A stretch of 64,000 bases of DNA from positions 1-64,000 of the forward strand of contig NZ_AMSF01000016.1 in the NCBI RefSeq assembly GCF_000334915.1, written 5' to 3'. This DNA is from Dyella ginsengisoli LA-4. GTDB lineage: Bacteria > Pseudomonadota > Gammaproteobacteria > Xanthomonadales > Rhodanobacteraceae. This document shows, one piece after another, positions 37,196-47,272 of this stretch. A program made the position numbers and the translations under genes. The notes under the pieces are model-generated. The model made no database searches, had not been told where the DNA came from, and saw only the letters and a program-made list of their open reading frames with translations. The stretch's first letter is position 1, and every line of letters begins with the position of its first letter.

Positions 37196-38321
37196 TCAAG
37201 CGTCGACGCGCTTGGCGCCGACCTCCAGGCCGGCCTTCAGGCTGGCCTCGACGAACTCGTCCAGGTCGCCATCGAGCACCTTCTGCGTGTCCGAGCGCTC
37301 GATGCCGGTGCGCAGATCCTTGATGCGGCTCTGGTCGAGCACGTAGTTGCGGATCTGGCTGCCCCAGCCGATGTCGGACTTGGTCGCCTCCACCGCGTCC
37401 TTCTCGGCATTGCGCTTCTGCACCTCCAGCTCGTACAGCTTGGCCGCCAGCATCTTCATCGCGGTGTCGCGGTTGGCGTGCTGACTGCGGCCGGTCTGGC
37501 AGGCCACCACGATGCCCGAGGGCACGTGGGTGATGCGCACCGCGGACTCGGTCTTGTTGACGTGCTGGCCACCGGCGCCGGACGAACGGTAGACGTCGGT
37601 CTTCAGGTCGGCCGGGTTGATGTTGATCTCGATGTTGTCGTCGACTTCCGGCGACACGAACACCGAGGTGAAGCTGGTGTGGCGGCGGTTGTCCGAGTCG
37701 AACGGGCTCTTGCGCACCAGCCGGTGCACGCCGGTCTCGGTCTTCAGCCAGCCATAGGCGTAGTCGCCCTCGACCCGGAAGGTGGCGGACTTGATGCCCG
37801 CCACGTCGCCGCCGGAGGCCTCCATCAGCTCGGTCTTCCAGCCGCGCGACTCGCACCAGCGCAGGTACATGCGCAGCAGCATTTCGGCCCAGTCCTGCGC
37901 CTCGGTGCCGCCGGCACCGGCCTGGATGTCGACATAGGCGTTGGCCGCATCCATCTTGCCGGAGAACATGCGCTGGAATTCCAGCTTGTTCACCTCGACC
38001 TCGAGCAGGGCGACGTCGCCCTGCACCGAGGCAACGGTGTCGTCGTCACCGTCGGCGGCAGCCAGTTCCAGCAGCTCGCGCGCGTCGGCGAGTCCGGCGC
38101 CAAGCCGGTCGATGCCGTTGACGACGGTGTCCAGGCGGGCACGCTCGCGGCCCAGCTCCTGCGCGCGGGCCGGGTCGTCCCAGACATTGGGACTCTCCAG
38201 TTCGCGGGTTACTTCTTCCAGCCGTTCGCGCTTGGCCGGGTAGTCAAAGATACCCCCTAAGCGACTCGATGCGGCCGCTGAGGTCCGCAATCTGCGCAAG
38301 GATCGGATTGGTCTCGATCAT
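37196..38321 (-). CDS. prfB: peptide chain release factor 2, with programmed +1 frameshift
   Basis: RF2 ends translation at UGA and UAA. The first 25 codons start at ATG 38321 ([25 protein letters not shown]) and end at an in-frame TGA at 38246-38244. The sequence there is AGGGGG-TAT-CTT-TGA-C, the classical prfB frameshift signal with an internal Shine-Dalgarno. A +1 shift at CTT-T continues the frame ([12 protein letters not shown]...) for 349 residues, total 374. The stop-codon-reading SPF motif ([10 protein letters not shown]) and the peptidyl-hydrolysis GGQ motif ([15 protein letters not shown]) are present. RF2 shortage promotes shifting, which gives autoregulation. This is a normal gene and not a pseudogene. 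Confidence 0.96.
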
Positions 38322-38402
38322 GGATGGTTGGCAACAGGGAAAATGGCCGGCCATGGTAGCAGAGGGCATGCGGCCGCTGCGCGCGCGGTCATGTCCGATC
38401 CG

Positions 38403-38408
38403 TATAAT
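38403..38408 (+). promoter_or_regulatory. -10 element upstream of the protease gene
   Basis: TATAAT matches the sigma-70 -10 consensus exactly and lies 35 bases before the ATG at 38443, in the 121-base divergent region between prfB and the protease gene. No good -35 hexamer is apparent 16-18 bases further upstream, where the sequence is GC-rich. Confidence 0.5.
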
Positions 38409-38442
38409 CGCGGCCTCCCGCCCCACAGCCAAGGATGCAATT

Positions 38443-39693
38443 ATGAGGTCATGGATGATGCTTGCCGGGTTGGCGCTCGCCGGCGTTGCCGGCGCCACCC
38501 AGCGTGAACCGGCTAACGTATCGCGCCGGGACTTGGTGGCCCAGGCGACCGCCGACGCTAACGTGCCCGTTATGGCCGACGCCTACCAGCGTACCAGTGA
38601 CCCGGTCACACGGGTGCTGGCGGCGATGGCCCTGGAACGCATCCATTTCAACCTGGACAAATCCAGCGAGGATGCGCGCCTGTGCGAACAGGCGCTGATC
38701 GACAGCCAGCCTGGCACCGCGCTGTTCTGCGCCCAGTACGCCAACGGCAACCTGCGACTGGCCAAGGGGGCGGCGGAGGCCACTGACGCCGAACGGGACA
38801 TCATTCGCCGTTTCACCGGCAAGGTCCCGGCACAAGCCCTGCAGAAGATGCAGCAGTACGTGGACCAGTACCGCGATGTGCCGGCAATGACCGTCGATAT
38901 CCCGGCCTCGGGCGCCAGTGTGCCGCTGGTGCACATCCTGCGCGACGATCGCGGGGCGCTGGAGGTCGAGGCCAATGGCCAGACCACTCGCCTGGTGATG
39001 GATACCGGCGCGGGGCCGCTGGTACTTGGAGAGGAGACCGCGCGTCGCATGGGGGTCCGCGTGCTACCGATCGCCGGGCTAACCCGGGGCCTGCTGTCGA
39101 AGAACGTACCGGTGCGCTTCGGCATCCTCGACCGGATGCGCTTCGGCCCGATCACTGTGAGCAACGCTCCGGTGGAGATCGTTGCGGGTCGCAAACGGCT
39201 GGTCGGGCTGGACATCCTGCGCCAACTCGGCGCGTTCCGGATCTCCCGGGACACGCTGCAGATCTATGGCGAGGAGACGCCCCGACCGGCCTGTCGCGAG
39301 CCGCTGCTGGTGTCCGGAGACACCTGGGGCAACAGCGTGCGCGTGGTGGTGGCCCTGCCGATAAATGGCAGCCTGCAGAACACGCTGATCGACAGCGGCA
39401 GCGCCTTCTACCTCAGCGGCAACCAGCAGGTACAGAACGAGTTGGCCACCACCTACAATCGTCGGCTGCGCATCGGCGACATGGGACCCTTGACGCATCA
39501 CGCCCGGGTCAGCCAGGCCACCGCCGAGGTGGTCGTATCCGGGCAACCGATCCGCATGACCTTCGGCGTCTTTACCGATGCCAACCTGCGCTGGCCATAC
39601 ATCCTGGGTAGTGGCGCCCTACGCGACATGGATTTCTTCTTCGACTTCCAGCAACGCCACACCTGCCTGCTGCTGCACGACCACCTGCGCTAA
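38443..39693 (+). CDS. exported retropepsin-like aspartic protease with two active-site motifs
   Basis: The 416-residue protein starts at ATG 38443 with a signal peptide (MRSWMMLAGLALAGVAGATQ). After a helical region (about 25-145) come two retropepsin-like lobes. Lobe 1 has LVMDTGAGPLVLGEE (Asp187) and the later GLDILRQLGAFRISRD strand. Lobe 2 has TLIDSGSAFYLSGNQ (Asp317) and ILGSGALRDMDFFFDF. Most bacterial retropepsin-like proteins carry one D-T/S-G motif and act as dimers; two in one chain suggests an internally duplicated, pepsin-like arrangement. The lobes are not close copies. Substrate unknown; location probably periplasmic. Confidence 0.78.
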   Translation: MRSWMMLAGLALAGVAGATQREPANVSRRDLVAQATADANVPVMADAYQRTSDPVTRVLAAMALERIHFNLDKSSEDARLCEQALIDSQPGTALFCAQYANGNLRLAKGAAEATDAERDIIRRFTGKVPAQALQKMQQYVDQYRDVPAMTVDIPASGASVPLVHILRDDRGALEVEANGQTTRLVMDTGAGPLVLGEETARRMGVRVLPIAGLTRGLLSKNVPVRFGILDRMRFGPITVSNAPVEIVAGRKRLVGLDILRQLGAFRISRDTLQIYGEETPRPACREPLLVSGDTWGNSVRVVVALPINGSLQNTLIDSGSAFYLSGNQQVQNELATTYNRRLRIGDMGPLTHHARVSQATAEVVVSGQPIRMTFGVFTDANLRWPYILGSGALRDMDFFFDFQQRHTCLLLHDHLR

Positions 39694-39700
39694 GCGTTGC

Positions 39701-41374
39701 CTACAGCGCCTGGCTGTGCACCCCCCGCACTGCGCGGCCGGACGGATCGGCCATCGTCGCGAAAGCCGGGTCCCAGGCCAGCGCCGCCGGCGACGAACAG
39801 GCGATCGACTTGCCGCCCGGCACGGTCGCCGCGCAGGCCTCGCCCGGGTAGAACTGCTCGAAGATGCGGCGGTAGAAATAGGCCTCCTTGGTCGCCGGCG
39901 TGTTGAACGGGAAACGCGAGGCGGCCGCGGCGAACTCGCGGTCGCTGACTTCCTGCTCGGCGTGCGCCTTCAGCCCGTCGATCCAGCCGTAGCCGACGCC
40001 GTCGGAGAACTGCTCCTTCTGCCGCCACAGGATCTCCTCCGGCAGCGCGCCGTCGAAGGCCGCGCGCAGCACGTGCTTCTCGATCTTGCCGCCGCCGGCC
40101 ATCTTGTGGGCGGCATCCAGGCCCATCGCCACATCGATGAACTCCAGGTCCAGGAACGGCACGCGGGCCTCCACGCCCCACGCCATCATCGCCTTGTTGG
40201 CGCGCAGGCAGTCGTAGCTGTGCAGGGCGTCGAGCTTGCGCACGGTCTCCTCGTGGAAGGCCTCGGCCGACGGCGCCTTGTGGAAATAAAGGTAGCCACC
40301 GAACAGTTCGTCCGAGCCCTCGCCGGAGAGCACCATCTTCACCCCCATCGCCTTGATCCGGCGGGCCAGCAGGTACATCGGCGTGGCGGCACGGATGGTG
40401 GTGACGTCGTAGGTCTCCAGATGGCGGATCACCTCGGGCACCGCGTCCAGGCCTTCCCAGAAGGTGTAGACGAAGCCGTGGTGCACGGTGCCCAGCGCGT
40501 CGGCGGCGACCTGCGCGGCGGCCAGGTCCGGCGAGCCCTCCAGCCCGATCGCGAACGAGTGCAGGCGCGGCCACCAGGCCTCCGAGCGGTCGTCGTCCTC
40601 GATGCGCTCGCGGGCGAAACGGGCGGCGCAAGCGGCAACCAGCGAGGAATCGAGTCCGCCGGAAAGCAGCACACCGTACGGCACGTCGGTCATCAACTGC
40701 CGGTGCACCGCCTGCTCGAATGCCTCGCGCAGACCCTCCGGCCCCTGCCCCCGGGTCGCCTCGTGATCGCGCCACGGTTTGATGTAGTAGCGGGTCAGTT
40801 CGCCGGTGGCGCTGTCGTAGACATGACCGGGCGGGAACGCGGCCACGTCGTTGCACGCGCCGACCAGCGCCTTCATCTCCGAGGCGACGCACAGCCGCCC
40901 TTCCCCGTCGTGCCCCCAGTACAGCGGGCACACGCCGATCGGGTCGCGGGCGATCACGTAGCGCTGGCTGGCGCCGTCCCACAGCGCGAAGGCGAAGATG
41001 CCATTGAGCCTTGCCACGCCCTCGCGCACGAAGGCGTCGCCGCCGAGGTCGCGGTACAGCGCGTTGATCACCTCGCAGTCCGAGCCGGTGGTGAAGTCGT
41101 AGTCGCTGGCCGCGCGCAGCTCGCGGTGGTTGTAGATCTCGCCGTTCACCGCCAGCGCCAGCGCCCCGTCGCGCGAGCGCAGCGGCTGCGCGCCAGACGC
41201 CGGATCGACGATGGCCAGGCGCTCGTGCACCAGGATCACGCCGGCGTCGACGTACACGCCGCTCCAGTCGGGTCCGCGATGGCGCTGGCGCTGCGACAGC
41301 TCCAGCGCCTGCCGGCGCAACGCAGCGAGGTCGTCACCCGGCTGCAGGTCGAACATCCCGAAGATCGAACACAT
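39701..41374 (-). CDS. asnB: asparagine synthetase B (glutamine-hydrolysing)
   Basis: AsnB makes asparagine from aspartate, glutamine and ATP. The 557-residue enzyme starts MCSIFGMFD with the N-terminal nucleophile Cys2 and has the glutaminase blocks RHRGPDWSG and ALAVNGEIYNH. The synthetase half has the PP-loop LLSGGLDSSLVAAC (about residue 235) and VLSGEGSDELFGGY. Its size matches E. coli AsnB (554). The gene is preceded by an Asn-rich leader peptide and an intrinsic terminator, so expression is probably controlled by transcription attenuation that reads charged tRNA-Asn. GAGGGGAAAGG lies before the ATG. The C-terminal ends converge with the protease gene with a 7-base gap. Confidence 0.96.
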   Translation of the reverse strand: MCSIFGMFDLQPGDDLAALRRQALELSQRQRHRGPDWSGVYVDAGVILVHERLAIVDPASGAQPLRSRDGALALAVNGEIYNHRELRAASDYDFTTGSDCEVINALYRDLGGDAFVREGVARLNGIFAFALWDGASQRYVIARDPIGVCPLYWGHDGEGRLCVASEMKALVGACNDVAAFPPGHVYDSATGELTRYYIKPWRDHEATRGQGPEGLREAFEQAVHRQLMTDVPYGVLLSGGLDSSLVAACAARFARERIEDDDRSEAWWPRLHSFAIGLEGSPDLAAAQVAADALGTVHHGFVYTFWEGLDAVPEVIRHLETYDVTTIRAATPMYLLARRIKAMGVKMVLSGEGSDELFGGYLYFHKAPSAEAFHEETVRKLDALHSYDCLRANKAMMAWGVEARVPFLDLEFIDVAMGLDAAHKMAGGGKIEKHVLRAAFDGALPEEILWRQKEQFSDGVGYGWIDGLKAHAEQEVSDREFAAAASRFPFNTPATKEAYFYRRIFEQFYPGEACAATVPGGKSIACSSPAALAWDPAFATMADPSGRAVRGVHSQAL

Positions 41375-41461
41375 GGCCTTTCCCCTCTGTCCTCAAAACC
41401 GTTGTTGGAGCCGGAAAACGCTCCTGCGTCTCCGGCGTTCCGGCCATCCATGGCCGTAAAA

Positions 41462-41494
41462 CGAAAAAGGCCCGCACTGGGCGGGCCTTTTTCG
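41462..41494 (-). terminator. attenuator terminator between the Asn leader and asnB
   Basis: Fourteen-base arms (CGAAAAAGGCCCGC and GCGGGCCTTTTTCG) form a perfect stem with a 5-base loop; on the minus strand it ends in TTTTTCGTTTTACGG. It lies 25 bases after the stop of the leader peptide and 87 bases before the asnB ATG, in the asnB direction. A terminator inside a leader, upstream of its gene, is the hallmark of attenuation. It is nearly symmetrical and could also end transcription on the plus strand. Confidence 0.9.
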
Positions 41495-41536
41495 CGTATG
41501 TGGTGCTGAAACTTGCGTCTACGCGATGGCCCGCCC
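41479..41536 (-). promoter_or_regulatory. predicted antiterminator pairing of the asnB attenuator
   Basis: On the minus strand, GGGCGGGCC (41536-41528), the last part of the leader gene, is perfectly complementary to GGCCCGCCC (41487-41479), which covers the 5' arm and loop of the terminator. Next to it CGCGT (41525-41521) can pair with ACGCG (41497-41493), adding 5 base pairs across a small internal loop. Forming this structure would prevent the terminator. The first strand follows directly after the last Asn codon, so a ribosome stalled at the Asn run leaves it free, whereas one at the stop codon covers it. Confidence 0.75.
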
Positions 41537-41647
41537 GTTGAGGCGGTTGTTATTGCCATTGCGGTTGTTCAGGCCGTTCGCCGTGCACGCAGCCGCGCGA
41601 TGCAGGGCATCGGCAAAGCGGGCGGCGGTGGTGAACGACGGGGTCAT
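41519..41647 (-). CDS. asparagine-rich leader peptide of the asnB attenuator
   Basis: A 42-residue frame begins at ATG 41647. Residues 24-37 read NGLNNRNGNNNRLN, with 8 Asn in 14 positions, far above chance in a GC-rich genome where AAC and AAT are rare. The stop TAG (41521-41519) is 25 bases before the terminator stem. The peptide itself is probably not functional; its translation rate senses Asn-tRNA. There is no strong Shine-Dalgarno. TTGCAC, 17 bases, TCTAGT lies just upstream (minus strand, about 41653-41681), so the mRNA could start almost at the ATG. This placement is tentative. Confidence 0.75.
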   Translation of the reverse strand: MTPSFTTAARFADALHRAAACTANGLNNRNGNNNRLNGRAIA

Positions 41648-41710
41648 GGACCGACTAGATCACGACTTTTGATGCGGTGCAAGAACTATTTTCCGGACGG
41701 CCATACCGCA

Positions 41711-42076
41711 TCAGGGCGCCAGCAGCCATTCCCGCGCCTGCTCGTACTCCGCATTGGCGAACAGGCGGAACTCGGCGGGAATCGCGAAGCGCATCGCACG
41801 TGCCGCCACCCGCAGCCAACCCACGTCGGTGACCAGGGCGACCTTTTCCCAACCGCTGAAATGGCGCATGCCGAGCTTGGCGTCGTCCCACGCAGCCTTG
41901 GCATCGAAGCCGGTGAAGTCCTCGCCGCAGTGGTACATCAGGCGCAGCTTGGGGTTCATCGCGAAGGCGGCCTCGACATCCGGCACCAGCACGTTCTCGT
42001 AGTCGGCGGCGGTGACCTGGCCACGGGCGCGGAAGCCGAGCACGCCGGCGGGAAGATCGGTGATCTGCTCGATCAT
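41711..42076 (-). CDS. STAS/SpoIIAA-like domain protein
   Basis: The 121-residue protein starts at ATG 42076 with AAGGAG upstream; a longer frame to 42160 lacks family similarity. MIEQITDLPAGVLGFRARGQVTAADYENVLVPDVEAAF, RLMYHCGEDFTGFDAKAAWDDAKLG and KVALVTDVGWLRVAARAMRFAIPAEFRLFANAEYEQAREWL form the pattern of the SpoIIAA-like (STAS/SEC14) family found in many proteobacteria. Such small proteins are thought to bind lipids or partner proteins; the function is unknown. It stands alone between the asnB leader and recJ. Confidence 0.8.
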   Translation of the reverse strand: MIEQITDLPAGVLGFRARGQVTAADYENVLVPDVEAAFAMNPKLRLMYHCGEDFTGFDAKAAWDDAKLGMRHFSGWEKVALVTDVGWLRVAARAMRFAIPAEFRLFANAEYEQAREWLLAP

Positions 42077-42156
42077 GGATGACACTCCTTGCGGGACGAT
42101 GTCGCCATGGCACTCCGATTGGCCCCGCCGCGCAAGCGGCACGGCGTGAAGTGGCC

Positions 42157-43863
42157 TCACACCGCTTCGATATGCCGCAGCAGCAGGCGCAGGCTCTCAC
42201 GCCCCTGCCAGTCGTTGACCGACAGCTCGTAGGCAGCGCGCAGCACCGGTGGCGGCGCCACGCCGTGATAGGCATTGAACATCACCGCCTCGTGGGTGCG
42301 GCCGTCGCGCGGGTCGCGCAGGTCCAGGCGCAGGTGCTTTTCGCCCATCACGCGCCAGGACCGACACTCGAACACGTTGTCGAACACCGGCTCGGGAAAC
42401 GCCTGCCCCCACGGCGCGGCATGCCGCAGCAGTCGCGCCAGGTCGAGGTGCAGGTGCTCCGGCGCGAGTTCGCCGTCGGTGTCGAGCACCGGCTGCAGGG
42501 GCCGTTCGCCCAGCCATTCGCGCGCCACTGCATCGAAGGCGGCGGCGAAACGTTCGAAATCCTCGACGCGCAGGCTGAGGCCCGCCGCCATGGCGTGCCC
42601 GCCGAATCGCTCGACCAGGCCGGGCTGGCGCGCGTCGATCGCGGCCAGTGCGTCGCGGATGTGGAAACCGGGGATCGAGCGCGCCGAACCACGCAGCACC
42701 TCGGTCTCGTCCTCGCTTGCCGGCGCGAACGCGATCACCGGTCGGTGCAGGCGCTCCTTCAGCTTGGAGGCCACCAGCCCGACCACACCCGCATGCCAGC
42801 TCGGCTCGAACAAGGCCACGCCCACCGCATCGGTGGCATGGGCCGCGCCGACCATCAGCTCCGCCTCGGCCACCATCGAGGCCTGCAGGTCGCGGCGCTC
42901 GCGATTGATCGCGTCCAGCTCCGCAGCGAGGCGCTGGGCGCACGACGGATCGTCGGTGAGCAGGCACTCCACGCCCAGGCCCATGTCCTCCAGTCGCCCA
43001 GCCGCGTTGAGCCTCGGACCCACCACATAGCCGAGATCGCTGGCGCAAACCGTCGCCACGCTGCGCTTGCCGGCCTCGATCAGCGCCGTGATGCCCGCGC
43101 AGGCACGCCCCGCGCGAATGCGCTTGAGCCCGGCCTCGACCAGCACGCGGTTGTTGAAGTCCAGCGGCACCAGGTCGGCGACGGTGCCGAGCGCGACCAG
43201 ATCCAGCAGCACCGACAGGTCCGGCTCCATGCCGTCGCCGAAGGCCCCCTGCCCGCGCAGTGCGGCGCGCGTGGCCAGCAGCAGGTAGAACATCACGCCG
43301 ACGCCGGCCAACGCCTTGCTGGGAAAGCCGTCGCCGGGCAGGTTCGGATTGACCATCGCGTCGGCGTCCGGCAACCGCTCGCCCGGCAGGTGGTGGTCGG
43401 TCACCAGCACGCGGATGCCGCGCGCCTTCGCCGCCGCCACGCCCTCGACGCTGGCCACGCCGTTGTCCACGGTGATCACCAGTTGCGGCGTCGGCTGCAG
43501 CGATTCGACCAGCGCCGCACTGAGGCCGTAGCCGTGCACGAAGCGGTTGGGGATCGCGTAGCGCACGTCGCGCGCACCCAGCAGGCGCAGGCCGCGCAGG
43601 GCCACTGCGGTGCCGGTGGCGCCGTCGCAGTCGTAGTCGCCGGCGACGACGATCGACCAGTGGCCGCGGATCGCCTCGACCAGCAGCGCGACTGCCCGGT
43701 CCATCCCGCCGAGCGCCTGCGGCGCGGCCAGCCGGGCCAGGCGGTGTTCGGCCTGTTCCGGCGAGAGCACGCCGCGCGCGGCATAGACCGCCTGCAGCAC
43801 CGGGTGTACGTCGCCGGCCCAGCCCTGCGGCGGGCCCTTTGCCTGGCGTCGGCGCAGCTCCAT
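42157..43863 (-). CDS. recJ: single-stranded-DNA-specific exonuclease RecJ
   Basis: RecJ degrades single-stranded DNA 5' to 3' in recombination and mismatch repair. The 568-residue protein starts at ATG 43863 (MELRRRQAKGPPQGW). DHH-family motifs are IVVAGDYDCDGATGTAVAL (about 70-90), ITVDNGVAS, VTDHHLPGE (about 158-166) and DLVALGTVADLVPL; the DHHA1 part includes SWHAGVVGLVASKLKE and GGHAMAAGLSL. The C-terminal OB-like domain is present. The start lies 2 bases past the stop of the rpfE-like gene (TGAGCATG). Xanthomonas has the same recJ-rpfE pair. Confidence 0.95.
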   Translation of the reverse strand: MELRRRQAKGPPQGWAGDVHPVLQAVYAARGVLSPEQAEHRLARLAAPQALGGMDRAVALLVEAIRGHWSIVVAGDYDCDGATGTAVALRGLRLLGARDVRYAIPNRFVHGYGLSAALVESLQPTPQLVITVDNGVASVEGVAAAKARGIRVLVTDHHLPGERLPDADAMVNPNLPGDGFPSKALAGVGVMFYLLLATRAALRGQGAFGDGMEPDLSVLLDLVALGTVADLVPLDFNNRVLVEAGLKRIRAGRACAGITALIEAGKRSVATVCASDLGYVVGPRLNAAGRLEDMGLGVECLLTDDPSCAQRLAAELDAINRERRDLQASMVAEAELMVGAAHATDAVGVALFEPSWHAGVVGLVASKLKERLHRPVIAFAPASEDETEVLRGSARSIPGFHIRDALAAIDARQPGLVERFGGHAMAAGLSLRVEDFERFAAAFDAVAREWLGERPLQPVLDTDGELAPEHLHLDLARLLRHAAPWGQAFPEPVFDNVFECRSWRVMGEKHLRLDLRDPRDGRTHEAVMFNAYHGVAPPPVLRAAYELSVNDWQGRESLRLLLRHIEAV

Positions 43864-43865
43864 GC

Positions 43866-44774
43866 TCACCGGCGCCAGAACCGCCAGCGGTGCAGCGGCT
43901 TGTGCAGCCAGCGCTCGCCGCTGGCGAAATCCAGCTGCACCGGGCGTCGCGCCAGCATGGCCTCCAGCGTCGGCCACCAGGCCTGTTCGATCTCGGCGAC
44001 CGGCAGGTCCTGCAGATCGACCAGGCGGCCGTCCGCGGCATCGGCCACCGCCGGCATCGAGCGCGGCGTGGCCGGAACGCCGGCCTGCGTGGCCAGCGCG
44101 CACAGCAGCGGATCGTCGCCGATCACGCCGGCCACGCTGGCGGTGACGGAGGCCGGCAGCGTCCCGCCACCCCACAGCCACAGGCTGTTCACCGGCGGCA
44201 GGCCCTTCGCGCGACGTTCGGCGTTGAGCGGATGCTGGTGCAGCAGCACCTGCAGCTCGTTGATCAGCACGCGCCAGCGACGCCCCTCGGCACCCTGCGG
44301 CAGATGCTGAAACAGGTCCTCGCCCAGTGCCTGCTCCGGTGCGGCGAATGGCGGCAGCGGCGAGCCGTCGGCCAGCCGCAGTTGCCAGCGATCCGGCGAG
44401 GTCACCTCCAGCGCCATGCCGGCGTCGCCGAGCACCGGACGCAGCGGCTCGGCCAGCGCCAGCGCCTCGTCCATCGACAGGCCGAGCTGGCCGCAGGCAA
44501 GCAGGCGTGCGCCGTTCATCTCGGCCTGGACCCAGGCCGGATCGGCACTGAGCCATACCGCGTCGCCGGCATCGCCGGCCAGGTGCTGGCGCTGCAGCGC
44601 GGCGGCCGGCAGCGGGCGGCTCCCGGTGCCGAAGTAATGTGTCAAGCCTTCGAGATAGCCCCGCGGCCCGTCGGGCCGACGATCGGCGCGACGCAGCGCG
44701 CGGTGCAGCGGGTGATCCGGCGCGAAACGCGCCAGCGCGGGCAGCCACAGCGTGAGCGGGACGGACGTGCTCAT
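43866..44774 (-). CDS. rpfE: RpfE-type regulatory protein
   Basis: The 302-residue protein resembles, by layout and by its place directly before recJ, the Xanthomonas RpfE protein. It has PLTLWLPALARFAPDHPLHRALRRADR, YFGTGSRPLPAAALQRQ, DPAWVQAEMNGARLLACGQLGLSMDEALALAEPLRP, INELQVLLHQHPLNAERRAKGLPPVNSLWLWGGGTLP and ends with DLQDLPVAEIEQAWWPTLEAMLARRPVQLDFASGERW. The PxNSLWLWGGG block recalls cofactor-independent phosphoglycerate mutases, and databases sometimes use that name; no catalytic role is shown. The rpfF, rpfC and rpfG signalling genes are not in the window. Confidence 0.75.
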   Translation of the reverse strand: MSTSVPLTLWLPALARFAPDHPLHRALRRADRRPDGPRGYLEGLTHYFGTGSRPLPAAALQRQHLAGDAGDAVWLSADPAWVQAEMNGARLLACGQLGLSMDEALALAEPLRPVLGDAGMALEVTSPDRWQLRLADGSPLPPFAAPEQALGEDLFQHLPQGAEGRRWRVLINELQVLLHQHPLNAERRAKGLPPVNSLWLWGGGTLPASVTASVAGVIGDDPLLCALATQAGVPATPRSMPAVADAADGRLVDLQDLPVAEIEQAWWPTLEAMLARRPVQLDFASGERWLHKPLHRWRFWRR

Positions 44775-44784
44775 CCGGCAGGCC

Positions 44785-46680
<1,896 letters not shown>

Positions 46681-46839
46681 GCGGGAAGATTCGTCCGGAC
46701 CGGGCGCACGCCGCGCCCGCAGCCGCACATCATAACGGGTGGGGAACGCCCAACCCATCGCAAACACCGCAGCGCGCCGTGGCTAAGCGTCGGGGCTTCT
46801 GCTAAAACGGCGCAGCACGCATTCCGTGGAGAGGGGATC

Positions 46840-47181
46840 ATGATCAACCGTCGTTTCAGCCTGGCACTGGCCTGCGCCCTGGCCGTCGGCGCCGTCGCGC
46901 TGTCGCCCGCCGCCCGCGCGGACAACCTGCTGATCAACCGCGTCAAGCAGGAAAAGGGCATGAACCTGCCCACCCGCGGCATGACCATGGCGCAGGTGGA
47001 AAAGAAGTACGGCGCGCCGCAGCGCAAGCTCAGCCCGCGCGGCGGGGACAGCGCCAAGCACCCGGTCATCAACCGCTGGGATTACGCGACGTTCATCGTG
47101 TACTTCGAGAAGAACCACGTGATCCACAGCGTGCTGAACACCCCGGCCGGCAACAACACCGATCCGGCGGCCGCGAAGTAA
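46840..47181 (+). CDS. exported small protein, BamE/OmlA-like motif
   Basis: The 113-residue protein starts at ATG 46840 with GGAGAGGGG upstream and has a signal peptide (MINRRFSLALACALAVGAVALSPAARA). The mature part has NLPTRGMTMAQVEKKYGAPQRKLSPRGG, a 'G-M-T-x-x-Q-V-x-x-x-Y-G-x-P' helix-turn like that of BamE/OmlA lipoproteins and other small periplasmic folds, then NRWDYATFIVYFEKNHVIHSVLN, a two-strand segment. There is no lipobox. Function unknown, probably periplasmic. It is divergent from the ABC-F gene. Confidence 0.75.
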   Translation: MINRRFSLALACALAVGAVALSPAARADNLLINRVKQEKGMNLPTRGMTMAQVEKKYGAPQRKLSPRGGDSAKHPVINRWDYATFIVYFEKNHVIHSVLNTPAGNNTDPAAAK

Positions 47182-47190
47182 TCGACCACG

Positions 47191-47212
47191 GCCCCGGCCT
47201 GCAGGCCGGGGC
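47191..47212 (+). terminator. GC-rich palindrome after the small exported protein gene
   Basis: A perfect 22-base palindrome (arms beginning GCCCCGGCC) lies 10 bases after the stop codon and could form a stable hairpin. A second small inverted repeat (CACCGGG-TAG-CCCGGTG) follows directly. Neither has a T run, so termination efficiency is doubtful. Confidence 0.45.
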
Positions 47213-47272
47213 TGCCGCACCGGGTAGCCCGGTGCCTTACAATTCGCCGTTCCGTGTTTCCCCGACGAGCGA

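Noticed and set aside
38244-38246. Premature stop making prfB a pseudogene
   Set aside because: The TGA is in the classical CTT-TGA-C frameshift context with an internal Shine-Dalgarno; the rest of RF2 is intact.
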